A stretch of DNA of 64,000 nt from Nannocystis pusilla (GTDB lineage Bacteria > Myxococcota_A > Polyangia > Nannocystales > Nannocystaceae). The stretch covers positions 10,002,001 to 10,066,000 of the forward strand of contig NZ_JAPNKE010000002.1 of assembly GCF_026626665.1 (NCBI RefSeq). The letters run 5' to 3'. A program made the position numbers and the translations under genes. Under the pieces are notes generated by a model. That model did no database searches. It saw only the letters and a list, made by a program, of their open reading frames with translations, and was not told the DNA's origin. Positions 52,972 to 64,000 of this stretch are shown one piece after another (the stretch's first letter is position 1; the number at the start of each line of letters is the position of its first letter).

Positions 52972-54998
52972 ATGCTGTCCCGCTTGCTCTCGAAGCGCCG
53001 GTTCGCCGCGGCGCTGGCGCTCGGTCTCTTGCTGGTCGACCCGGCGACCACGTCGGCGGCCCCGGGGGCCGAGGCGGCGGCCAAGAAGCTCGACGCGTTC
53101 GTCTACAAGGTCGCGATGGACGACCCGCACCGCCACGAATTCCAGGTCGAGCTCGGCTTCTCCGACCTGCCGGGCGAGGTCACCGACCTGCAGCTGCCGC
53201 GCTGGAACCCGGGCGCCTACCGCGTCACCGAGGCCCACCGCAACGTCCGCGGCATGGTCGCCGAGACCGCGAGCGGCAAGCCGATCCCGGTCGTCAAGGT
53301 CGACGAGATCACCTGGCGGGTGAGCCACGGCGGCCAGCCGTTCAAGGTCCGCTACCGCGTCTACCGCGGCAGCTACAGCGGCATCGGCGGGGCCTTCCTC
53401 GACGACGAGTTCGGCTTCTTCAACGGCGTGTACCTGTTCCCCTACGCCGTCGGCCACAAGGACCGCCCGATCGAGCTGCGCGTCGAGGGCCTGCCGGGCG
53501 CGCAGGTGGTCTGTGCGCTGCCGCGCGCGGGCGGCGGCGGCAAGGCGTTCAAGGCGGGCGACTACGACATGCTGGTGGATGCGCCGGTCCACGTCGGCAA
53601 GGTCGACACCATCAATTTCAAGGCCGGCAAGGTCCAGTTCCACGTCGCCCTGCAGGGCATCGGCAACTACAGCGACAAGAAGCTGAGCTCCGACCTCGCC
53701 AAGATCGCCGACACCACCTACGCGATCTTCGGCGGCGAGGAGGGCGTGCCGTTCACCGACTACACGTACATCCTGCACCTGCGGCCGGGCGGGCGCAGCG
53801 GGCTCGAGCACCGCAACTCGACCGCGATCGGCCTGGAGCCGTGGATCTTCGGCGACCCCGCGGCCTACCGCAAGTTCCTCGGCACCGCCGCCCACGAGTT
53901 CTTCCACGCGTGGAACGTCAAGCGCATCCGCCCCGGCGTGCTCGGCCCGTTCGCCTACGAGCGCGAGGTCCACACCAGCATGCTGTGGTTCTCGGAGGGC
54001 TTCACCAGCTACTACGCGTGGGTGATCCTGGCCCGCGCCGGCCTGGCCAGCGAGGCCGAGGCGATGGAGGCGCTCGGCGAGCAGATAAAGCGCCTGCAGG
54101 AGTCGCCGGGGCGCAAGCTGATGACCGTCGAGCAGGCCTCGTGGGAGGCCTGGCTGCGGCCCGACGACGGCGGCAACAGCTACGTCGACTACTACAACAA
54201 GGGCATGCTGATCGCCCTCGCCCTCGACCTCGAGCTGCGGCGGATCTCCGGCGGCCAGCGCAGCCTCGACACCGTCATGCGCGAGCTCTACGGCCGGTGG
54301 AAGAACACCGGCGCCGGCATCTCGCCGACCGAGCTCGAGGCCACCTTCGTCGCCGCCGGCGGGCCGCGGGCGCCGAGATCAGCGAGCTGTTCCGCAAGTA
54401 CGTCCACGGCTTCGACGAGATCGAGTACGCCAAGCACCTGCGCCTGTCCGGCTACAAGATGGACATGGTCCAAGAGACAGGTGGTGACCTCGAGCTGGTG
54501 TTCGCCGACGGCGGCGACAAGGGCGCGACGATCAAGCTGGTGCGCCAGGGCGGCGCCGGCGACAAGGCGGGCCTCGCCAACGGCGACGTGCTGGTCGCCA
54601 TCGACGGCCTCAAGATCGCCGGCGCGGCCGAGGCCAAGCGGCAGATCAAGGCGATGGCCGGCAACTCGCGCCACACCCTGACGATCCAGCGCGGGGCGCG
54701 GATGATCGAGCGCACCGCGGTGCCCGCGACCGGCGGCCCTGTCACCTACAAGATCGCCCTCGATCCGGCCGCCACCTACGAACAGATGGTCCTGCGTCAG
54801 GCCTGGCTCGGCTACACCGCGCCCGCCCCGGCGAGCGGCAACAGCACCCTGCGCGACGCGGCCCTCAAGCTGTTCAACCAGGACCCCACGATCGGCGCCG
54901 AGCCCGAAGACGGTTCGGTGGTGGTGGTGCCGGCCGGCGGCAAGAAGAAGGCGAAGAAGCCGGCGGCGAAGAAGCCGGCCAAGGCGCCCGCCAAGTAG
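52972..54998 (+). CDS. M61 family aminopeptidase with PDZ domain, exported, frameshifted
   Basis: About 675 residues if repaired. The signal peptide is MLSRLLSKRR with a hydrophobic run ending TTSAAPG. An N-terminal beta domain (ELGFSDLPGEVTDLQLPRWN) precedes the zinc site HEFFHAWNVKRIRP and GFTSYYAW, characteristic of M61 glycyl aminopeptidases. Near 54368 one base is missing, joining FVAAGG to GAEISELFRKYV. A PDZ domain (ELVFADGGDKGATIKLVRQG, GLANGDVLVAIDGLKI) and a Lys/Ala/Pro tail follow. CATG copy GGACATGGTCCAAGAGACAG lies in frame at 54461-54480. It is a periplasmic or surface peptidase. Confidence 0.88.
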
Positions 54999-55061
54999 CA
55001 GCGCGGGCCCGCGGTGCGCTCGCCGCTTGCGCGAGAGGCAAATCCGGTCACACACTGGGCG

Positions 55062-55720
55062 ATGCGCCTCCCGGCATGCCTCGTGCCTTGCGCGTGCCTG
55101 GCGGCGCTCGTCGCCTGTCGCGGCGCGTCCGAGCCGGCGAAGCAGCAGGCGCAGACAGCCCAGCCGGTGTCGATCGCGCCGGCCGAGCCCGGAGGGCTGC
55201 GCGCGCCGGAGCAGTTCGCGGGGATCGCCGACCCGGTCGAGCGCTCGCGGGCGCTGTTCCTCGAGGCGTCGCAGGTGATGCTGCACCCGCGCTGCACCAA
55301 TTGTCACCCGGCAGGCGACACGCCGCTGCAGGGCGACGCGGCGCAGATCCACGACCCGCCGGTGGTGCGCGGCCCGGCCAACGAGGGCGTGCCGGGGCTT
55401 CTGTGCACGTCGTGCCACCAGGACGCCAACCTCGAGCTGGCGCGCGTGCCGGGGGCGCCGAAGTGGCACCTCGCGCCGATCGAGATGGCGTGGGTCGGGC
55501 TCACGCCGGCGGCGCTGTGCGAGCAGATCAAGGATCCCAAGCGCAACGGCGGCAAGACGCTGGCGCAGCTCGTCGAGCACTCGGCGCACGACGAGCTGGT
55601 CGCGTGGGGCTGGGAGCCCGGCCACGGGCGCACGCCGGCCCCGGGCACGCAGGCGCAATTCGGGGCGCTGATGGCCGCGTGGGTCGCGGACGGCGCGGCC
55701 TGCCCGGCGGGGGAGGGGCC

Positions 55721-55724
<4 letters not shown>
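55062..55724 (+). CDS. Lipoprotein cytochrome c, isoquinoline 1-oxidoreductase partner
   Basis: 220 residues from ATG 55062. The signal ends LAALVACRG (lipobox). Two CxxCH haem motifs are present: CTNCHPAGD and CTSCHQDAN. The conserved tail (WVGLTPAALCEQIKD, NGGKTLAQLVEH, WGWEPGHGRTPAPG) is the 'isoquinoline 1-oxidoreductase-associated' cytochrome pattern. Its stop overlaps the iorA-type start (ATGA). It should carry electrons from the molybdenum enzyme to the respiratory chain. Confidence 0.88.
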
Positions 55725-56188
<464 letters not shown>

Positions 56189-56193
56189 GCGCG

Positions 56194-58467
<2,274 letters not shown>

Positions 58468-58555
58468 GCGCGCGAGCCCCTGACCTGCAGAGGCCGATCG
58501 GCGTCGGGGGGTGATTTGTTCGCCGCGTGGGTCGGCCGACGGTTATCCTGCCGCC

Positions 58556-60310
58556 ATGCCGAACTACGTGCGCGCGCTGGTCCTCGCTCTCCTCGTGCCT
58601 GCCTGTGGCGACGACGGCACCGCGAGCACTGGCAGCACCAGTGGCAGCACGGCCGACGATCCGAGCACCTCGTTCGTCAGCGCGACCACCAGCACGACGA
58701 CGACCGGCGTGCCGACGACCACCGACGCGCCGACGACCACCGACGCGCTCACGAGCACGACGACGACCGGCGACACGACGACGACGACGAGTGACACGAC
58801 CACGACGTCGACGAGCGACACGACGTCGACGAGCGACACGACCTCGGCGGGCGACACGACCTCGACGAGCGACACTTCGACGAGCGACACCTCGACGAGC
58901 GACACTTCGACGAGCGACACCACCACGAGCGACACCAGCACGACCGGTCCCGGCGAGGCCTGCGGCGACGGCCAGATCGATCCGGGCGAGGCGTGCGACG
59001 ACGGCAACGACGTCGACGACGACGCCTGCACCGACGCCTGTCAGCTCCCGCAGTGCGGCGACGGCATCGTCCAGGCCGGCGAGGGCGAGGCGTGCGACGA
59101 CGGCATGTTCAACGCCGACGAGGCGGCCTGCACCCTCGAATGCGCGGCCGCCAAGTGCGGCGACGGCCTGGTGTGGGCCGGCATGGAGCAGTGCGACGAC
59201 GGCAACATGGTCGACGACGACGCCTGCGCCAACGACTGCACCGGCGCGACCTGCGAGGACGGCCAGAAGAACGGCAGCGAGACCGGGGTCGACTGCGGCG
59301 GCCCGGACTGCGACGCCTGCGAGTTCGTGCTGCTGCTCGGCGGCAACGCGACATCGATGCTCGGCGGCCACTTCGACGGCGCCGCCTGGGCGGTGAAGAG
59401 CATCGCCGCGCCCACGGTCGACGGCCTCGACATCGCGGTCACCAGCGAGGACATCGGCGTCGGCGTGTTCCGCTTCACCAAGATCGGCGACCCCGCCGAC
59501 AACCAGCTGCGCTACGTCACCTGGCAGGCCGGCACCTGGTCGGCGCCGGCGCAGATCGGCGCCGACACGACCCGCGCCGCGCCCACCATCAGCGCCGTCG
59601 GGGCCGGCGCGCACGCGGTGTTCCACGGCGACAACTTCCAGCACTACTACGCGCGCTTCACCGCCGGCGCGTGGAATCCGACCGCCGAGACGATCGGCAG
59701 CTTCGGCCCCGGGCCCGGCAGCGTGACCACGCTCGGCAGCGACGCCCTGCTGGTCTTCCACGACGGCGCGCAGAACAACCAGCTGTTCGCGCGCCGGCGG
59801 ACCAATGCCTGGCAGGCGCAGCAATTGGTCGACAGCGAGGCGCAGGCGTTCGACCGCCAGCCGGCCGTGGTCACGCTCACCAACGATCGGGTCCTCGCCG
59901 TGCACGCCGTCAACAGCGGCGGTCAGCTGCGCTTCGGCGTTTTTAATAATGGCGCGTGGTCGGCCCCGGCCCAGGTCCCCGGCGCCCAGGCCTCGGCGCC
60001 GCCCGCCCTCGCCCCGCTGCCCGGCGGCGACGCGGCGCTGGCCTTCCGCGGCCAGGACGGCCAGCTCTACGTCGCGCTGTACACCGCTGGCGCCTGGCAA
60101 CCGGCCGCGACGGTGCTGCAGCCGAGCCCGACGATCTACGGCCCCCCGGCGCTGGCCGCCGGCGTCGGCGCCGCAGACCTCGAGCTGGTCTATCTCGACG
60201 GCCAGGCCCACACGCCCCGCCACACGCGCCGCGTCGGCGGCAGCTGGTTCGCGCCGACGATCGTCAGCAACACCGCGCTCGAGCGGGTAGCCGTCGCGCG
60301 CTCGCAGTGA
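58556..60310 (+). CDS. Surface lipoprotein: Thr-rich stalk, DUF4215 Cys repeats, propeller domain
   Basis: 584 residues from ATG 58556. The signal ends ALLVPAC (lipobox). About 115 residues of Thr/Ser/Asp repeats (TSDTSTSDTSTSD) form a stalk. Then three myxobacterial Cys-rich units of the form CGDGxxxxGExCDDGNxxDDDxC (DUF4215), and one NGSETGVDCGGPDCDAC motif. The last 330 residues have repeated QLRYVTWQAGTWSAP-like strands, five to six blades of a sialidase/fucose-lectin-like propeller. Likely binds sugars at the surface; no catalytic Asp-box is visible. Confidence 0.78.
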   Translation: MPNYVRALVLALLVPACGDDGTASTGSTSGSTADDPSTSFVSATTSTTTTGVPTTTDAPTTTDALTSTTTTGDTTTTTSDTTTTSTSDTTSTSDTTSAGDTTSTSDTSTSDTSTSDTSTSDTTTSDTSTTGPGEACGDGQIDPGEACDDGNDVDDDACTDACQLPQCGDGIVQAGEGEACDDGMFNADEAACTLECAAAKCGDGLVWAGMEQCDDGNMVDDDACANDCTGATCEDGQKNGSETGVDCGGPDCDACEFVLLLGGNATSMLGGHFDGAAWAVKSIAAPTVDGLDIAVTSEDIGVGVFRFTKIGDPADNQLRYVTWQAGTWSAPAQIGADTTRAAPTISAVGAGAHAVFHGDNFQHYYARFTAGAWNPTAETIGSFGPGPGSVTTLGSDALLVFHDGAQNNQLFARRRTNAWQAQQLVDSEAQAFDRQPAVVTLTNDRVLAVHAVNSGGQLRFGVFNNGAWSAPAQVPGAQASAPPALAPLPGGDAALAFRGQDGQLYVALYTAGAWQPAATVLQPSPTIYGPPALAAGVGAADLELVYLDGQAHTPRHTRRVGGSWFAPTIVSNTALERVAVARSQ

Positions 60311-60530
60311 CGCGCGCGCTCGGCCGCCTCTGCTTCGCCAGAGCATCGGCGTAGCGCCGATTCGACCCGCGCCGCATCACGAGGCTCCGGCACGCGAGCT
60401 CGCGGATGAGACGGCGAATCGTCAGGCCGCTCGAGGTCGATCCCCGCCGCCGGTCTGCTCGCGGCCGCCTTCCAGCTCGCGCTCTCCCTGTGCCGCATGC
60501 AATCGAGCAGGCCTGGTATATGGCCTTAAG

Positions 60531-60560
60531 GTTATGTCCCGACAGACATGTTTTAAAAAA
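60531..60560. repeat. CATG-family element between convergent genes
   Basis: ATGTCC-CGACAG-ACAT and the following GTTTTAAAAAAC lie next to the end of the minus-strand gene at 60564. GTTTTAAAAAAC is itself palindromic-like and could aid termination. Confidence 0.65.
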
Positions 60561-60563
60561 CAA

Positions 60564-60876
60564 TCACAGCGGCCACGGCCCGGCCTTGAGCAGCATGATT
60601 GAACCATCGAGGCTGTCCGCCTCGAGCTCCACCGGGTCGCCGGGCTCGCTGAGGTCCTCTGCGTTTTCCGGCATGAAGTAGCCGCGCTCCTTTAAAGGCG
60701 TCGGCCTTGGCGCGGTCGAGCACCAGCGGGCGCACGCGCCAGCGGCCGTCCTCCACCACCACGGCGTGGTTGAAGTGGTGGCGGCCGAAGCGGACCTGGG
60801 CGCCGGGGGCCAGGGGTGCGGCGCGGCGGAGGCGGGTGATGAACGCGTCGAGCGGCTCGATCGGGCGGGGTGCCAT
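60564..60876 (-). CDS. Small protein of unknown function, frameshifted
   Basis: About 103 residues if repaired. ATG 60876 gives MAPRPIEPLDAFITRLRRA, then VRFGRHHFNHAVVVEDGRW. Near 60690, after FK, one extra G breaks the frame; sense resumes as ERGYFMPENAEDLSEPGD and ends LLKAGPWPL. The alternating strands suggest a small beta barrel. I do not recognise a family. It is divergent from the old yellow enzyme gene, 111 bp away. Confidence 0.5.
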
Positions 60877-60987
60877 CGCGACATGGTCGGCGATCGACGG
60901 GCGGCCGTCGATTGGCCCGCCGGGAGCAACAATGAGTTGTCGGCGGAGCATCTACTTTAGTCGCACGGCCGTCACTACGTTGAACCC

Positions 60988-62054
60988 ATGAGCGAGCTCC
61001 TCTACACCCCGATCGTGCTCGGCGACCTCGAGCTGAAGAACCGCGTCGTCATGGCCCCGATGACGCGCAGTCGCGCGCCCGGCAACCTGGCCAACGAGCT
61101 GATGGCCACCTACTACGGCCAGCGCAGCGAGGCCGGGCTTATCGTCACCGAGGGCACCGCCCCCGCCGCCGACGGCCTCGGTTATGCGCGGATCCCCGGC
61201 CTCTTCAATTCCGAGCACGCTCGCGGCTGGCGCGGCGTCACCGAGGCCGCCCACGCCGGCGGCGCCAGGATCTTCGTCCAGCTCATGCACACCGGGCGCG
61301 TCGGTCACCCGCTCAACCTGCCGCCCGGCGCCGAGGTGCGGGGGCCCTCGCCGGTCGCGCTCGCGGGCGCGATGTACACCGACCAGGAGGGGCCGCAGCC
61401 GCACCCGGTGCCGCGCGAGCTGAGCGAGGTCGACATCGCCGCCGCGATCGAGGGCTACGCGCGCTCGGCCGGGCTCGCGCGCGAGGCCGGCTTCGACGGG
61501 GTCGAGCTGCACGGCGCCAACGGCTACCTCATCGACCAGTACTGAACAGCGCGAGCAACCGCCGCAGCGACGGGTGGGGCGGGACGGTCGAGGGTCGGGC
61601 GCGCTTCGCCCTCGAGGTGGCGCGCGCGACTGCCTCGCGGATCGGCGCAGGCAGGGTGGGGATCCGCCTGTCCCCGCACGGCACGTTCAACGGGATGGCG
61701 GTCGACCCCGAGCTCGACGCGGTGTTCGTCCACCTGGTGCGCGGCCTGTCGGAGCTCGGGCTCGCGTACGTCCACCTGGTCGACTTCGGCGGCAAGGTGG
61801 TGCCCGCCGATCTGCAGGCAGACATTCAGAAGAATTTCCGCGGCCGCCTGATCCTCTCCGGCGAATACGACGCGACCCGCGCGGAGGCCGATCTCGCCGC
61901 AGGTCGCGGCGATCTGATCGCCTTCGGCCGCCCGTTCATCGCCAACCCGCGCCTGGTCTCGCGCCTGCGCGCCGGCCTGCCGCTGGCCCAGGGCGACCCC
62001 TCCACGTTCTACACGCCGGGCGAGCGCGGCTACACCGACTACCCGCTCGAGTGA
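60988..62054 (+). CDS. Old yellow enzyme family FMN oxidoreductase, frameshifted
   Basis: About 355 residues if repaired. TIM-barrel ene-reductase: LKNRVVMAPMTRSRAP (strand 1), LIVTEGTAPAADGLGY, HTGRVGHPLN, GFDGVELHGANGYLIDQ with substrate-binding His/Asn, then a frameshift at about 61542 (one C missing) to LNSASNRRSDGWGG and later VGIRLSPHGTFNGMA, GDLIAFGRPFIANP. NADPH reduces activated C=C bonds. Similar to NemA/OPR-type members. Beyond the break all FMN and NADPH contacts are kept, so the enzyme is probably functional in the organism. Confidence 0.88.
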
Positions 62055-62071
62055 CGGCGCGCTGAATGCCT

Positions 62072-62122
62072 CGATGGACATGCTCGAAGAGCATGCCCTC
62101 GGGAGCATGTTCTTGAAGACAG
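62072..62122. repeat. CATG-family hairpins between convergent genes
   Basis: ATGCTC-GAA-GAGCAT is perfect at 62080-62094. CATGC-CCTCGGGA-GCATG and ACATG-type arms follow. It sits between the old yellow enzyme stop and the end of the minus-strand DksA/TraR gene, as between many other convergent genes here. Confidence 0.8.
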
Positions 62123-62124
62123 TT

Positions 62125-62520
62125 TCAGCGGTAGTCGGTGAGGTGGCGGCGGCTGCGGCCGCGGGGGCTGTTGGCCTGTTCGTCCTCGCGCTGGCAGGTC
62201 GCGCACAGCGTGGCGGTGGGGACCAGGAGCAGGCGGCGCTGCGCGATCGGCTCGTCGCAGGCCTCGCACAGGCCGAACTCTTCCGGGTCGTCGGCCATGC
62301 GGCGGAGCGCCTGCTCGATGGCGGCCAGGGCCTCGACGCGGGCGCGGTTGCGGTTGGACGCGATGACCTGCGTCATCTCGGTCAGCGGCGCCGCGTCCTC
62401 GTCGGGCTTGGTCACCACCTCTTGCTGCTCGAACTCCACCGGCACGTCGCCGCCCTTCAGCAGTTCGGCGCGGCGTTGCAAGAGGAGCGTCCGCATCGGC
62501 CCGAGCTCGTCCGGCTTCAT
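62125..62520 (-). CDS. DksA/TraR-family zinc finger protein
   Basis: 131 residues from ATG 62520. A coiled-coil N-terminal half (LLLQRRAELLKG, ASNRNRARVEALAAIEQALRRM) and the C-terminal zinc finger CEACDEPIAQRRLLLVPTAT then CATC: two CxxC pairs 17 residues apart. DksA binds the RNA polymerase secondary channel with ppGpp; the acidic tip DxxDxA is not in the expected position, as in many DksA-like paralogues of myxobacteria. It is more likely an accessory paralogue than the main DksA. Confidence 0.85.
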   Translation of the reverse strand: MKPDELGPMRTLLLQRRAELLKGGDVPVEFEQQEVVTKPDEDAAPLTEMTQVIASNRNRARVEALAAIEQALRRMADDPEEFGLCEACDEPIAQRRLLLVPTATLCATCQREDEQANSPRGRSRRHLTDYR

Positions 62521-62612
62521 CGCCGACGCAGGATACTCGAGGCCTGGCGCGGCGGCGAGTCGCCGGCTGCCGCGGGCTTGGGGGGCCCTGGAACTGGTGT
62601 AGGGTGCGGCGC

Positions 62613-63811
62613 ATGTACGCGCGCCCGCCCCACCCCGCAACCTCGCACCGCCTCCGCCACGCGCTCGCGTGCGGGCTCTGCACCCTTCTCGCCTGCGGCG
62701 AGCCCGGCGAGGTCGCGCCGAAGACCGGCGACAAGGCGGAGAAGGCGGGCAAGGCCGACAAGCCCGCCGACGCCAGGGCGCCCGAGACGCCGGTCGACGC
62801 CGAGCCGGCCGAAGAGTACGCGTGAGAGCTGCCGCAGGGCATGCGCGCGCCCGAGGTGCCGGCCGACAACCCGATGAGCGCCGCCAAGGTCGAGCTCGGC
62901 CACAAGCTGTTCATGGACAAGCGGCTCAGCACGGATGGCACGCGCAGCTGCTACAGCTGCCATCAGAACGAGCTCGGCAACGCCGACGGGCGGGCCAAGG
63001 CCCTCGGCCCCGGCGACAAGGAGCTCCCGCGCAACACCCCGACGATCTGGAACGTCGCCTATCACACCGCTTATTACTGGGACGGCCGCTCGCCCACGCT
63101 CGAGAAGCAGGCGATCGGCGCGTGGAAGGGCGGCAACATGGGCGTCGGCGAGGACAAGCTGGCGGCCAAGGCGGCCGAGATCGGCGCGCTGCCGGAGTAC
63201 AAGGCCGAGTTCGCCCGCGTGTTCGCGCTGAAGGACGGCGACCCGGTGCTGCCCGAGCACGTCGCCAAGGCGCTGTCGGCCTACGAGCGCACGCTGCTGT
63301 GCGGCGGCACCGCGTGGGACAAGAACAGCATGAACGAGGCGCAGCAGCGCGGCTGGGAGCTGTTCCGCGGCAAGGGGGCGTGCACCACCTGCCACGTCGG
63401 CGACAACTTCAGCGACGACCTCTACCACAACATGGGCATCGGCCTGTCCGACGCCGGCGAGGGGACCGACAAGGGTCGCCTCGATGCCTCGAAAGATCCG
63501 GCCGACACCTACAAGTTCCGCACCCCGACCCTGCGCAACGTGACGCGGACTGCGCCCTACTTCCACGACGGCAGCGTGGCCGACCTCCGCACCGCCGTGA
63601 AGACCATGGCCGGCGGCCCGAAGCGCGAGGGCCTCGACCCCAACTACGCCGACCGCGGCCTCACCGACGCGGAGGTCGACGACCTCGTGGCCTTCCTCGG
63701 CGCGCTCGAGTGCCCGGGCTCGCTGGCGACGATCGGCGACCAGGCGGTCCCGGGCATCACCGGCCCGGCTCAGCCTGCAGCCCCGCGGCCCCGGCAGCTC
63801 CGGCCAAGTGA
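62613..63811 (+). CDS. MauG/cytochrome c peroxidase-like di-haem lipoprotein with in-frame TGA
   Basis: About 399 residues if repaired. The signal is hydrophobic CGLCTLLAC (lipobox) from ATG 62613, then a Lys/Ala linker. The di-haem domain has CxxCH at CYSCHQNELG and CTTCHVGDNF. In EEYA-stop-ELPQG a TGA (62823-62825) occupies the position where relatives usually have Trp (Y-x-W-x-LP), so TGG to TGA is the simplest reading. Near 63784 one C is missing from a CCCC run, after which APAAPAK and TGA end the gene. It reduces H2O2 or oxidises a protein side chain at the surface. Confidence 0.75.
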
Positions 63812-63831
63812 TGTGCTAGGATCGCCGCACC

Positions 63832-64000
63832 ATGCAGGTCGACATTTATTATTGCGTGCGCTGAAACTACCTGCCCCAAGCCACCGGTCTGGTGGCCGAT
63901 CTGCAGGCTCGCTTCGGCGACAGGCTCGAGTGCAAGGTCCACCGCGGCGATCGGGGCGTCTTCGACGTCGTCGTCGACGGTCAGAAGATCTTCAGCAAGG
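63832..64000 (+). CDS. SelW-like (Rdx family) selenoprotein, 3' end outside window
   Basis: Starts 20 bp after the di-haem gene stop. From ATG 63832 it reads MQVDIYYCVR, then TGA (63862-63864), then NYLPQATGLVADLQARF and GDRGVFDVVVDGQKIFSK to the edge. The Rdx/SelW family has CxxC or CxxU after the first beta strand and G-x-F(D/E)V-V-G-x-I/L-FSK later, exactly the order here. Residue 11 would be selenocysteine in C8-V-R-U11. If TGA were a real stop the product would be a useless 10-mer. A SECIS-like hairpin lies at the right distance (next entry). Role: thioredoxin-fold redox protein. Confidence 0.85.
63880..63896 (+). promoter_or_regulatory. Putative bacterial SECIS element
   Basis: GCCACC, loop GGTCT, GGTGGC: a perfect 6-bp stem. 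The apical loop begins 21 bases after the TGA, within the 16-37 range known for bacterial SECIS, and starts with G as required. The loop GGUCU is the same as I recall from the E. coli fdhF SECIS. It is located within the coding frame, as in other bacteria, so that SelB can deliver Sec-tRNA. Confidence 0.75.

Noticed and set aside
58670..58950. DNA minisatellite in the Thr-rich lipoprotein gene
   Set aside because: The repeats are in the coding frame of a typical myxobacterial Thr/Ser stalk and are better described as protein low complexity.
60684..60700. Programmed frameshift at TTTAAAGG in the small minus-strand gene
   Set aside because: The change needed is +1, not the -1 expected for a slippery heptamer, and similar breaks without slippery sites occur all over the window.
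62823..62825. Selenocysteine codon in the MauG-like gene
   Set aside because: The position is normally Trp, has no redox role, and I see no hairpin of the right form and distance after it.

Overview
The window looks like a chromosome piece from a myxobacterium, most likely of the Nannocystis/Plesiocystis group (Myxococcota). The signs are very high GC with strong G/C at third codon positions, many lipoproteins with long Thr/Ser-rich linkers after the lipobox, an IgGFc-binding-type lipoprotein, Cys-rich DDGN repeats, and a serine/threonine kinase fused to an AAA/TPR region. No rRNA, tRNA, insertion sequence, prophage or CRISPR array was recognised. About 48 genes are called.

Layout. 1-3.1 kb: N-terminus of a dicarboxylate-type symporter and two lipoproteins. 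3.1-8.5 kb: a VOC protein, a LolD/MacB-like ABC pair, a lipoprotein, an anchored metzincin-like protein and a small membrane protein. 8.9-17.9 kb: GlpD, an FHA membrane protein, a fused E1 alpha/beta dehydrogenase, an MBL hydrolase, an NDH-2-like oxidoreductase and a lipoprotein. 18.4-26 kb: an alpha/beta hydrolase lipoprotein, a TldD/TldE pair (TldD carrying a Tat-lipoprotein signal), a short family A DNA polymerase and an exported intradiol-dioxygenase-like protein. 26-32 kb: a two-component system, lysine 2,3-aminomutase, a repeat-filled gap and an ECF sigma factor. 32.5-41 kb: kinase-AAA-TPR protein, two proteins of unknown role, a beta-propeller protein, endonuclease V and a Csp-type copper-storage protein. 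41.4-48.7 kb (all minus): enoyl-CoA hydratase, SDR, MepA, SulP, XseA and a lipoprotein. 49-64 kb: alpha/beta hydrolase, ArnT-like membrane protein, M61 peptidase-PDZ, an IorA/IorB operon with its cytochrome, a propeller lipoprotein, old yellow enzyme, a DksA/TraR protein, a MauG-type di-haem protein and, at the right edge, a SelW-like gene with an in-frame UGA.

Three features go beyond ordinary gene content. (1) A dispersed family of short CATG-bounded hairpins (core TGTCC-N4-GGACA, often extended to ACATGTCC-N4-GGACATGT) occurs roughly 40 times by eye. It clusters at gene ends but also sits in frame inside genes, and it supplies some start and stop codons. (2) Minisatellite arrays with units of 41-66 bp begin inside the last codons of the upstream gene, so that the stop codon lies in the repeat unit; there are four independent cases. 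(3) The SelW-like gene has a CxxU site followed by a hairpin whose loop GGUCU matches, from memory, the E. coli fdhF SECIS loop.

Caution. At least 14 genes are split by single-base frameshifts, mostly at G/C runs and mostly missing bases, and one has an in-frame TGA. This density suggests assembly indels rather than mass pseudogenisation. Coordinates of such genes are given across the whole locus.
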